A stretch of DNA of 41,764 nt from Monosporascus cannonballus (lineage: Eukaryota > Ascomycota > Sordariomycetes > Xylariales): positions 1 to 41,764 of the forward strand of contig QJNS01000409.1 of the NCBI GenBank assembly GCA_004154925.1, given 5' to 3'. This document shows, in pieces, positions 10,581 through 21,235 of the stretch. Numbering within the stretch: position 1 is the stretch's first letter; the number at the start of each line of letters is the position of its first letter. A program made the position numbers and the translations under genes. The notes under the pieces are model-generated. The model saw only the letters and a list, made by a program, of their open reading frames with translations, was not told the DNA's origin and did not search any database.

Positions 10581-12308
10581 CCGTACTGTCCAGCACGGCA
10601 TGGAATACCGGGCCATTACTCACAAGCCTACAATGCCACACAACACCTGTATGAACATTGCAATTGGCGTCGTATTATTGTTGACGCAACATACCAGGTG
10701 CATGTCCCAGGCCTGGCTGGATTGATTCCTATTCTGCGGAACGGACGTCATCGTCAGCCTAGATCGCCCCTCCTCGATCCTTCTACCGCTTTACGAAGCA
10801 GAGCTCAACCCCCTCCATCGCGGGAACGAGAACTTGGCCCCTTCGCATTGGGCAGCGCCACTAATAACTGCACGTATTGAAGATCGTTTCATCGTAATCC
10901 ATTGCATGCCGGCAAGTCCCTGGATCCCCAGGGAAAGGAGGGCAGATCCGCAAGTCTGGCAGCTAGCCCGAAGGGCAGAACTGGCCACCTCTTCTTATTC
11001 AACCTTTCCCCCACATCACTTCCGATCTTGTTCTGCATGACAGGCTGACGAGCATTCTGTTGCTCTGCGCCTTCTTGTTCTACTTATTAACGCGCAAGCA
11101 TTAGCTGCATGAAACAATCCCCCTAGGATCATAGGCTTCCCAATCAACCTTACCAAAGCAGTTGGCCAACCAATACTGCTTCTTGCCTGACTGTGGTGAT
11201 TGATATAGAGCCTCAGATCCGGGCAGTTCTCAAGCCGGTTTCATTGGGACCCGATTCGTCGAGGTTTTAAGTACGATACGCATATAGCGCCTTGTCCTGT
11301 CGGCAACCGATAGAACCAGACAAGAGACGCAACGGTCCGAACCTTGCTTCATGAGCCCTACAACGCTCAGCTACTGCGACTTCTTATTGCGGTATTGTTC
11401 GCGTGGGAGATAGATTGCAGTTTGGGTGAACATCTGAACTCGTCGGAGCGACGAGCTTGACGGCATCTCCCAACCGTACTTTACTCGCTCAGCCCAAGCC
11501 GAGACGCAAACAATAACCTTCTGTTATTGTCTTGAAACTCGGAAGCCAGTTATCATTGGGGGTCGTCTCCCGTTGCGACCCCTCCTTCTCTTCTGGCGAC
11601 CAAGGCGTACATAAGGGTTCACGCATCTCGATTACAGGTTGCCAATCACGTCGGTGCTGGCAACTTGACGATCTGCGCAACCCCTCGTGGCTAATACTGG
11701 CCTAGTGGCCCAATTCCCACCTCTGGCCTTCCATCTGCCCAACCCGACCCCGACACCTCTGGCTGGGACCCCATTCAGCTACCCCACCATCTCATACACC
11801 AGGACCCTTATCGTGGGTAAATGAATTACTATTTCTATCTATCTAGAGGGGTAAGTAAGACAGTCCTGTTTGACCACCCTCGTCTATTATCGAGGCTTTT
11901 CCTAAGTGGGAAACTGCCGGTCTAGAATATCTATAATTGGTGATTACGCATTTGCTTACGAACCAACTATTCTCCTCCAGACGGCTCCTCCCTTCCTAGC
12001 TCCTTTGGTTCGGACCCGGAAGGGAAAAAAAAGCCTGGCCTTTTATTTCGCCCCCAAAACCAGAATTTTCTTCGACCGGTTGGCTGACAATTATCAAGCC
12101 AAGTTCTGACGTGGGGACGTTTTATGAATTCGCACTCGTCCCACATCCGTCATTACCCTCGGATGAAGCCTTGCTCTTTCGCTTCGGCTGGCGCACAGAA
12201 GTTTTCTTGATCGATTACAGACACGATAACAGAAATCATACTTCAATAGCGATAGCGACTTTTCTACTCAGTTAACCACAAATTACATTCCTGTACGTCA
12301 GTGCCGCC

Positions 12309-15197
12309 ATGGCCGACACTCGACAGCGCCAGTCAGGACGCCGCTCTCCGACGCTTAACCCCGCGCGAGCGTCCCTGCCCGTAAGCCTCGGGTATAACAA
12401 CTACGGCGGGGATATTCACGCCATTCCCACAGCACGATACGATGCGTCTGTCCCGCGACGTGGGGCTGACTACAGAGCACCGCAAAGCCCAACTACGACT
12501 ATCACGACTTACAACGTGACTAAAGATCCTAACGGCGTTTCCAGAAGTGCCAGCGCCCGGGATTCGAGTCACCACAAACATCGACGATCTTCTACCGTTG
12601 ATCCACCCCAAAGACCCATCATCGTCACCACCAACCACGCTAAGCCGCAGACTTCGTCCTCCCACGCGTCGTCTGCAACGAGGGCCAGCAGCCCACCACG
12701 AGACTCATATCGTGGGAATGACGACACATATTATGCGCAGCCCGCATCTTCGGTACATTCACGCAGCCAACATCGTCATCATAGTCACAGCCAAAGTGCC
12801 AGTTTGGACAACGACGAGTTTTACCGATTGAGGGAGCGAGTCGGAGGCGATGAGAGGCTCAGGGCCCCAGATCCGTACCGTCATCCGCGCGCTCAAACCC
12901 TCTACCCGGGCTCACCACTCACCGGTGGCGCTGCTGTGACAGCAGCATATGAAGACGAAGGCTTCGAGTATGCTACGCCTGGTGACCTGGCCAGATATGA
13001 CATTGAGCATGGTCGCGCCCGCAGAAGCCGGCATGAGAGCGTTGATCGGCCCTACTACCGGCCAAGCGTCAATATTCCGAGCGGCGAGGCAGGCCGGCAC
13101 GATAGCCGAAGCCGCGGACCGCCGCCAACATCTTCCGGCCTAGATCGGTACAACAGGGCGGCCGCGGCGGGCACTTACGACCGTCCTTCAGTCACAGTAC
13201 CTGTCGCGGTGCCCACGCCTCCCGCGGTGCCCCCTCCTCTACCGGCGGAGCCCCCGCGCCGGCCTGCTCTGATCGAGCCCGTAAAACCCGTCCAGAGGAG
13301 CCCCTCGGTTGGAAGAGCACCGCTCCCGCGACCTATATCTCTTTATCAGGATCCTTCGCCACGCATATCACATCCGGATGATATTTATCGTTCTCGCGAT
13401 GATGAGCGAATCCACAAGGATCGCCGTGACCGTGCGGAAACGTTCCGCGACGAAGGCGTTGCCTCGCGTGGTTTTGGAATCCGTACAGATCTGCTGGAAC
13501 CGGCAGGCGGACGGTCAGCCGACCCCGACCGGCGCGACTATGATGATAGGCGCTTACGGCGCGAAATTCAGGATCGCGAACCGAGACGCTTCTCCGATGA
13601 AGAATTGGATCGTCCCCGCAATCGTGATGGCCGAAGGCCACTTGAGGACGCGCTCTCCCGCTCTCGCTTAGAAGAGGACAGAGATAGCAAAGACAGTGGT
13701 CGCAGTGATAAATCCCGCGAGAAGGTGGCTTCCGGACTCGGCATTGTCGCTGCTGCTATGGGACTCGCAAAGGCCGCCGAAGTGGACGATGATAGAGACG
13801 GTAAAGACTCGTCTCGCCGACGTTGGGACAGTGCCGACGGCAAGGAGCCCGTCGGCTCCCGCGCTGCTGAAAGATACACGCCTCGCGACAGCTCGGTTCC
13901 CGCCCATAGGTCTCCTCCTCAAGGGGAGCCCGTCGTTGTCGAACGACGAGAGCACAGAAGAGATCGCGCGGATTCGAAAGATAGTTCGAGCTCCAGAGAG
14001 CGCGACCGCGACCGTGGCCGGGATCGCGGGCGAGAGCCTGATCGCGAGCGTGATCATAGCCGCCCCGCTCGCGAAAGAGACACGGTCAGGGAACGAGCGA
14101 GCTCCCGAGCGAGAGATCGCGACCGTGATAAGGAGAGGGACAGAGACCGAGATAGGGAGAAGGAGCTTGAACGTGAATGGGAACGTGAGAGGGAGCGGGA
14201 GCTAGAGCGAGAACGGGAGCGTGAGCGCAATAGAAGAGATGCCGACGGCAAACTTACCGCCGGTCACGGCGGGGATCTTAGAGATGAATCGCCTCACTCG
14301 GACAGCTCCGATGCTGCTTCAAGAAGACGACGTCGAAATTCAACAGCAGCCTTCGATCCCACGGATACTCGGGAATTGATGGATTTGAAAACTCAACTAG
14401 CAGCAATGGACAGCAAGGGCGAATCGAAAGATAACGGGTCGTCCTCCAAAGAACGTACCTCGGAAGCGGACATTCTGGTGCCATCCGGCTCTGAGAAGCA
14501 ATCGGAGTCTCGCGGCCGAGAAACCTCCCAGGCACCTGAGGATAAACAAGTCCGCGTGGTATCCCCTCCGAGGGAAAAGAAACCAGAGAAACCCATCAAG
14601 GGGATCCTGAAACAACCAAGAGCCCAGTTCCCTGAGGACGAAAATCCCATCAGAGAAGGAGTCGCGCCTCATAAAGATGATAAGACCAAGAAGGATGTCC
14701 CGCCCGGTGCTCGGTGGACCAAGGTCAACCGGAAAATGGTCAATCCCGAGGCCCTGACCATTGGCAAGGAGAGGTTCGAAGTCCGGGACGATTTCGTGAT
14801 CGTGCTACGAGTCCTAAGCAAAGAGGAGATTCAAGCTTACGCGACTGCGACTGCGCAAATCAGAGGTAAGCAAGACGAAGCCGCTCTATCTCCAATGGTA
14901 TGACCCGGAACTAACAGTACTATAGAAATGCGCAGGAGGGAAGCCAGGGACACAGACGACGATCGTGATTACGACTCTCGTGATACCGATGATCGGCGAA
15001 GGCGGCGTGATCGGGACCGGGACCGGGACTCGGAAGCTGACCGAGAACGCGAACGTGAACGACGCCGCTATCGGGAGCTGTTAGAAGAAGAACAACATCG
15101 TCCCAAGGCGATAGAGTATGACACGAATAGCGATGACCGACATCACCGACGTCGATCTCACAAAGACGGCGGGTATGATTCCGATAATAGGCGGTGA
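12309..15197 (+). CDS. RD/RE/RS-rich nuclear-type protein with DUF8035 domain
   Basis: Two exons, 12309-14865 and 14926-15197, joined across a 60-nt intron (donor GTAAGC, branch CTAAC, acceptor ATAG) in phase 1, give 942 residues. The start is the ATG in a strong context (GCCGCCATGG). Residues 1-470 are low-complexity, rich in Ser, Arg, Pro and Tyr. A short conserved-looking hydrophobic patch (SGLGIVAAAMGLAKAAE) lies at about 475-491. Residues about 560-645 form dense Arg-Asp and Arg-Glu dipeptide arrays. Near 764 is KGILKQPRAQFPED, followed by the compact conserved segment at about 800-855 (RWTKVNRKMVNPEALTIGKE, then FVIVLRVLSKEEI), which I recognise as fungal DUF8035. The C-terminal tail is again Arg/Asp-rich. 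Such dipeptides are typical of nuclear RNA-processing or condensate-forming proteins, but the molecular function of DUF8035 is unknown. The gene looks intact and single. Confidence 0.92.
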
Positions 15198-16779
15198 AAA
15201 GACAGGGGAAGGACGATGATCATTTCCAGTCACGATTGATGATTTAAATTCTGATTTGGGCATAGCGACGGTTTTGTGCAATGAGGATAGATTCCAGGAT
15301 ACCAAAAGGATTTAAACGGAGAGAAGGAGAGGAAAGATAGGATCCCGGGCGAAATTGCGTTTTCCGTGTAACCATTCCTGGGGATATCGATCAGCGCATC
15401 AGATTTTGCGAGCGTTTGTCGTGTGGCGCGGGTTGTCTTATGTCTACGTTATGTCCATCGTTTCTTCCTTCACCATATTCACATTTTTCATATGTCGTAA
15501 GATTATCATGCAATATGGCCTACCACTGCGGAGTCAGAACCGAGACAGAGTGCTGTTATGTGTCTTAACAGGAGTCTATAATGCTGTTTGTTACCTTAGG
15601 TTGTTACACCGTAAGTTAGCTAGGAGGAGGGGAGGAGGGTTCCCCCGATGACGTCGCGGCATCGTACCGGCGCGCCATCCTGTCCCTTCCCGTCTACTAC
15701 ACGTCCTCACTCAACCACACCCAGCCCTACGTTCCTGTTGCTCAGATCGCGAGCCTCTTCTTCTGTGCGCAGTTACGTGCCTCTACTACCACCACCACAA
15801 CTTTCATCAGTGCTACGTACTTATTGCGTCATACTAATTGCGCGGACGCCCTTCCCCCCATCCTGTTCTACACACGCATAGTTAGCGTCGGGATGGTATA
15901 CGTTACTTTATGTCTACGTAATTACACACCTGACGGATGGTAAGGTGTTATTTGCCCCCTACCCCACCGGGCCGCTGCCTCGGGTGCCTAGTATGTTGGT
16001 GCCTCGCCGTCCATCCGTACGTACGCACGTGCGTACGGTAGTTGACGGTATAGGCGTAGATATATACGTAAGTATACAGCTGTAGTAGGAGACAATTGAC
16101 GTGATGTAGGTTCCCGTTCGCCCTTATCTGATGCTGCGCGTTGCCGTTAACTGTGTTGCCCTAGTGGGGCGTTTGCCATGTGCAATGAGGGATGGGTTGG
16201 GGTTGCGGTAGGTTTGCTTGGTGGTAAGGGCTTTTTGCGAATTTTGATGATAAAAAGGGGTCCGATGGACTGGCTATGTAGAGGACTGAGTTCGCCGGTT
16301 GGATGTGCTTCTGTCCCTTGGGGGTTTGCTTTGTGCCACGACAGGGGTTTTAGGTTTAGGTTAGGTCTCGTCAGGTATCATCATCCTCAACTTTACTGCG
16401 CCCCTATTCCTTTATGCTGCCAGTTCTAGCATGAATATAATTTCAGGCCTCGACACATCTACGCGGTCATGAGTATTACGGAATGGGCTAAAATTGCCGC
16501 GATAGGGCAGTTATAAGTTAAGACAAAAATAGGGGACGTATTCGGGGCATTCGAGGATGCCACCTGGCGACCGGCTGCCAGGCCTGGATCAAGGCCCAGC
16601 CCCGTCACCCTTGCTCTCCGCAGTAAGACGACGCGCTTTCGACGCGTCCGCAGTGACGCGATGGTGGATGGCATACGACATGATAGGATTGAGTGCCAGT
16701 CGGCTCATAGCATCTTTGTAGACTTCTAAACACCTATGACTAATGAAGCGTGATTGAAATAAAAGCAGACATCGCCAAG
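15198..16779. other. Intergenic DNA downstream of the DUF8035 gene
   Basis: The first few hundred bases, T- and AT-rich, are the likely 3' untranslated region and polyadenylation zone. No coding relic with splice support is seen. Frames of up to 98 codons (15355-15651) have ordinary composition for chance. The segment contains a perfect 18-nt palindrome at 16020-16037 and G-rich stretches around 16170-16340. Confidence 0.5.
16020..16037. repeat. 18-nt perfect palindrome with CACGTG core
   Basis: CGTACGCACGTGCGTACG is a perfect 18-nt palindrome centred on the E-box CACGTG and flanked by further alternating CGTA. It lies about 820 bases after the DUF8035 stop codon. Alternating purine-pyrimidine sequence of this kind can extrude a cruciform or be bound by a bHLH dimer. 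No neighbouring gene start makes the role clear. Confidence 0.6.
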
Positions 16780-16829
16780 CCAAGATGGACGATTCGGGCG
16801 GGAATGGAGAGGATCCGCAGTGCTCCGGA

Positions 16830-17012
16830 TCACATCGCGCGGGCTATCCTGGTCGCGCTCTGCAGGGACAGCAGATAGGAATAGAAGGCAGAAATGTACC
16901 GCGGCAAGCTGATGCGGAAGGAGACAGCACCGGTGGCCGCGGCGACGGCGGCGCTCCAGCCGGCTAGCAGCAATGGCAACAGAGGAACGTCGGCGAGCAG
17001 TGCGGGTACCAC
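16830..17012 (-). pseudogene. Relic frame resembling a membrane-spanning segment
   Basis: On the minus strand about 60 codons between two stops encode a strongly hydrophobic segment (LLADVPLLPLLLAGWSAAVA, then ATGAVSF) followed by RISLPRYISAFYSYLLSLQS, with mostly G/C third positions. This looks like one or two transmembrane helices of a lost protein. There is no ATG (it opens with GTG codons after a TGA), and the plus strand is also open in the same place (16894-17136), so strand choice is uncertain. No family is recognised. A GC-rich chance frame remains possible. Confidence 0.25.
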
Positions 17013-17178
17013 GACGGCAGGTCATCATCCATCATCACCGGCCGGCCCCCAGTCTTTCCTATCCATCTACCTAGCTTCTCCCGTCGCTTGCTTGCTGCGA
17101 ATGCCGTTCGAATCCCCGTTTCCGTTCCGAAGTTAGTCCCGGGTCTGGTTCTGCTGACGAAGGGACCGTGGCGCAGGC

Positions 17179-17370
17179 TGCTCGGACGTCGACTACGAGG
17201 GTGGTTCCTGGGCAAACCACTATGAAGAGGTCTAAATGGACACCAACAAGATGCGCGAGGACTGCCCCGAGCTCTTCTTCGTCTGGAACTCCTGCTAGGA
17301 GCGCGACGATGCCATGGGCTGCACCCGGGGGCTCCACCAGGCGGTAATGAGTCACACCATCGATTCATAG
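17179..17370 (+). pseudogene. Coding relic with two in-frame stops
   Basis: One plus frame reads coding-like through 64 codons ending at TAG 17368-17370: DVDYEGGSWANHYEEV, stop (17233), MDTNKMREDCPELFFVWNSC, stop (17296), then ERDDAMGCTRGLHQ. Third positions in the first two blocks are nearly all C or G, and the residue mix (Trp, Cys, acidic, aromatic) is protein-like. The two internal stops argue for a decayed gene. The opposite strand also has an open frame (17071-17355), so the assignment is not certain. The family is not recognised. Confidence 0.3.
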
Positions 17371-20168
17371 CAAACAGTCTCGCGCGCAATGAGATTAATG
17401 TCGCCTCTGACCCCGACGATGGCTTAGAAGAGGGCGGTGATGAAGACGAGGAGCATTAACTGGAGTTGCGATCCGCTGAATGTCATAGGGCTAATTTAGA
17501 TCCCGTCTCGGGAGTCAGAGGGAACCCGTGTAATTTTGGGTATTTTGTAGTAATCTGAAGCCAAGCTTACCTTACCTACATGTTACTGGGGAACACCGTA
17601 CATAGTAACTAGTCGAAGTGAATTCACGGCAGCCCCCTTACAAGGGATCTCGACAATGACCCCTTTTCAAATACTACTATGAGGAAACTGCAACGTTACG
17701 AAAACGACACGGAATTTGCCAGCAGCTTGGTAGCCCGATATGCCCCTCTTGCCCTTCCAGGGTTTCAATCTCTATAGATCACTCTGTAGTCCTTTACCGT
17801 TATGGCGCCAACCTCTGCGACCCCCAGTTTCCTCTTCATATCGAAGCCCCTAAAAAGCCACGAAAGCAAGACTCCTCGCCGAGAATCTTCTTGGGGCATT
17901 GCAGTTAGAAGGTCGCTTGTTAGATTGCGTACCTCAATGATTCTGTTTAACCATGCTAGGTGTATTCGCCGATTTTGGCGAGCGTCGAATTTAGAGTGGC
18001 AGATACCGCCGTAGGTGCTGTTACGCCTTAGACAATGTCTGTTCGAGAATCCGCTTTGAGAGACCAACTCCTGGAAGCCGGGGTCACTAGAGCGAAACGG
18101 TCTCGTGGTAGTAGACTCACCTCATCTGCGGCGTACCTAATCCGTTCACGTATGATGACAATACCTTGTACAGACTCAAGGAGTCTCATTAGGATGCCCT
18201 TGGTGCAATATACTATAAGATGGTTGACATACTGAAGTCACTGTATTCGGAGATTCTTGAACAAAGTTGAAACCAGCCCTCAAGATTCCTCTTAGCACCA
18301 AGATGCTGGTACCGAGCAACTTGGTTATTATAAATGAATTAGCCTGACCCCAATACAGCATCAAAACCACGGAGAGCATAATCAAGGGAACATTATCCGA
18401 TGTAACCCATAGTCAGGAATGCGAGCAGACTGCTGGTAAGAGGCTAAGATATGAAAGTTATCTTATAATTCCCTTATCTACTTGCAGCCCGATTCCCCCG
18501 AAGCCACCTAGAGTCAGAGTAGGCCTGGTATAACTGATTCTCAAGTAGTGCCCTTATAATTAGGCAACGACGTTTTCATGATATATCTGGCCATATTAGA
18601 TAAAGCCATCCTTCTGTCAAGCATGGAAGCACCACGTTATGGGAGTAGTCCATGACTCTACGTCATCAGACCTTTATATTGTGTTAAGTGAAGTGGTTCG
18701 TTGTGGCAACCAGAGGTTTATATATATATATATAACAGCGTTCAGCCTGGTATTCCCTCCAAAGGATGTGACAGATATCAGTGAAATAACTTGTAATAAT
18801 TACAGGCACATGGTACCTTAACTAGACCATGGCATAGAGATATAAGAGTACATGTCAATTGGCGTGCACATAACATGTAGGGGATCCTGGTCTTGGAGAG
18901 TACCGAAGATATGGGATTGTGAATGTTATAATACCGAAAAGCTCCACATATAGCAATTGATTGGCATCAACTTGATGTGAATATCGTGATGCAGTCTATA
19001 TTTGAGGAGGCCGATGGCTTCCTAACAACAGTCAGCTATTTGCACATTGCCGAAAAGTTCTTCTAACGTACCTGATGCTCAACAGCCTACAAAATGCTGT
19101 CCATAAGTTCCCCAACAGTTACAAGAAATTGCGCACCATAACAGATAAAATATTATGCCCATAGAAGTGTTCGAAGACGGAGTAAACCCGGTGAGCCTAT
19201 TGACGCTCTGACTTACTAATTACACTAAAACTCATTGTCATAGAGGACGTCAACGTGAAAACCATCGTTACTAGGAATACGGCCTCCGAAACTTATGCGG
19301 AGTTTCACTTTCATCAGCGTCTTTCGGAACGCCCCGGTCTGCCGGAGCCTCGCAAAGAACGATTGTAGTATGGTATAAGCGTACATCATATCACTGAGAA
19401 ATTAACATCGCCTAAGACCGCCATCGTAATGGCCATAGAAATACAGGAATTTTCTTTGCCACTCGGTGTGCTTTGCCACCAACTTGCTCTGGTCACGAGA
19501 ACACCTCTCGAAGGATAGATAACACGAAGCAGATCGTCTGGGGATACATGACGCGGGACCCTCACTGTGGACCTAGTTTATACATGATTATCCCGTACTC
19601 TAACAGTCCTAATACCAAGTTAAATGAGAACGAATATCTAAATTTGTTGAACTTTCGTTCTAGCACCGAAGCATCAGCATGGTTGAACCAGAATGATTGG
19701 TAATGAAGACCTAGTTGTTCTTCAACTGATAGTCACCCCACACACCGAAACCGTTCCCCTGTTCATGCCCAACCCCTGGGCTGGATGGCACCTACGTAAC
19801 GCGTTTGCCCCTGCAATTAGCCCAAACGGCGCCATCCTCCCTGTCGCTCTACCCGAGACCATAATAAACGTCCTCCCGTGTGATATAGCTTTCCAGCTCC
19901 ACGGTAGCGCTACGTGCGTAATACCATCCCCCCCCTGAGATGTGCAGTTGTGCAAACATTCCAGTTTCTTCGTCTGCACAAAAGATACTAATTACGTATT
20001 GGATCATACGCTGGACCATGGAGGGGCGCCTGTACTGTAGATGTATGTGCGCATTCCGCAGAGGCAAGGGGGGACGGTACTGTTAGGGCCTCATCGATGC
20101 GTATGTAGCAACGAGTCTGGGATCGTCAGATGGGGGTGGGGGGTCTCTAGATGGAGGCTTGGTAGGGA
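17371..20168. other. AT-richer gene-free stretch
   Basis: No convincing coding region is seen. The part from about 18,180 to 19,450 is noticeably richer in A and T and has few open frames. A (TA)8 run sits at 18719-18734. A plus frame at 19693-19938 encodes a protein-like segment (VPLFMPNPWAGWHLRNAFAP) and might be an upstream piece of the relic at 20169-21235, but no donor/acceptor pair linking them was found. Confidence 0.45.
18719..18734. repeat. (TA)8 microsatellite
   Basis: Sixteen uninterrupted alternating T and A bases within AT-rich non-coding DNA. Confidence 0.9.
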
Positions 20169-21235
20169 ACGATAGTGGGATTCGAAAACGGCAATTTCGA
20201 AGGAATCAAGAAGCAAACATGCGGCCCATTCGAAGTCCCAATCTACGACTACGGTACACGGTACGTAAAACGCGGCAACGCCTGGGGAGGAGGCCTGCCC
20301 CGGTCTATCTTGTACGAGTACGTGCTTTCTGCAAGGTCCGATGTAACGCCTATCTATCTCATTCATCGGGCTTTGGAGCTGATTGAAACGTTCTTGGTCA
20401 TGCAGGCCGACCGTAGGTCTGTTGCACTTATGGGTGGTGACCTGGACTCGAGGGCAAAAAGTTACGCGTAAGTAGCGATACTGAATCTACATAGTATCAG
20501 GAGGAAGGGGGGTATCCCTATTCGCGACGGGGACTGTAACCCTACTCTGTGACCGGGATTAGCGAAGAAAAGAGCGACCTCTGGGTATACCCGGCCAATC
20601 CGGCGCTACGTGCTTTGTACCAGCCATACGCGTCTAACGAATCACCCAGCGAGGTTGGTGAGGTATCACGTAATGCAATCGTAGGAGACTGGTGCGTCAA
20701 GTGGAACATCGATGGGGGGGAACTTGGGACTCGTCTCGCAGAAACCGGTCAAACCGGGCAATGAGACGACGATCCAAACGCGCGCATCGTATTCGCCGCG
20801 GCCGAGTGGTGTACCGGCTGCCACTCCGTAAAGAGCGAAGAGGGCTTCCATGGTATGACGCGGTCGCATTCTGTCCGGGGAAGCATGCTTGACAAGCATA
20901 GCTTGAGTGCCACATTTGCGACCCGTCCCTTGGGCAAGTGGACTGTGGCTCAATTTGCAACGGCTCAGGTGGAAACATCTCCATCTTGGAGTTTCTGCCA
21001 CTCTTCCCCGCAGTTATGGTTCACTGGGACCCCTTGTTTCTACCCTTACAAGAGATGTTGTGAAGGTTACATGGAGGCAGACAATGCCGGTAAACATCAT
21101 ATCCATGTACGTAGTGGAGAGTCAAGGGGGTCTCTAGGAGCACCTTGTATCTGGCCCTCTGGATTTGATTGGACGATCCTTAAGTGGCATCAAACAGATG
21201 CGAGATCATTAATTTCATACAGCGACAGATGTTAA
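20169..21235 (+). pseudogene. Possible two-exon coding relic, unknown family
   Basis: A plus frame from about 20169 to 20468 encodes a well-composed segment (EVPIYDYGTRYVKRGNAWGG, YLIHRALELIETFLVMQADR). It ends at a consensus donor GTAAGT (20469). An acceptor ATTAG at about 20560 would join it in phase to a second block (SDLWVYPANPALRALYQPYA) that runs in one frame to TAA/TGA-free DNA until 21235, apart from a single TGA at 20762-20764; after it comes ARIVFAAAEWCTGCHSVK. Supporting a gene are the phase-compatible intron and the long shared frame. Against it, the minus strand at 20666-21001 is equally open with high C-ending codons, no start codon is clear, and no family is recognised. It may be a decayed gene or a chance alignment of frames. 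Confidence 0.28.

Larger units (their letters stand above)
5644..12308. other. 6.7-kb stretch without a convincing gene
   Basis: Both strands carry only short open frames (up to about 125 codons) with no splice-supported joins and no recognisable domains. One frame at 7288-7659 stays open for 123 codons except for a single TAG (7474-7476), which is not enough to call a relic. Local structures are an inverted CCAAT pair around a CACGTG core (9119-9139), a 7-bp hairpin (10126-10150) and a 14-nt palindrome (10567-10580). The last few hundred bases are presumably the promoter and 5' leader of the DUF8035 gene. No transposase, reverse transcriptase or terminal repeat was seen. Confidence 0.5.

Noticed and set aside
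12333..14672. Many open frames of 60-170 codons overlapping the DUF8035 gene on both strands
   Set aside because: They are shadows of the long Arg/Ser/Asp-rich coding sequence, whose GC-rich codons suppress stops in other frames.
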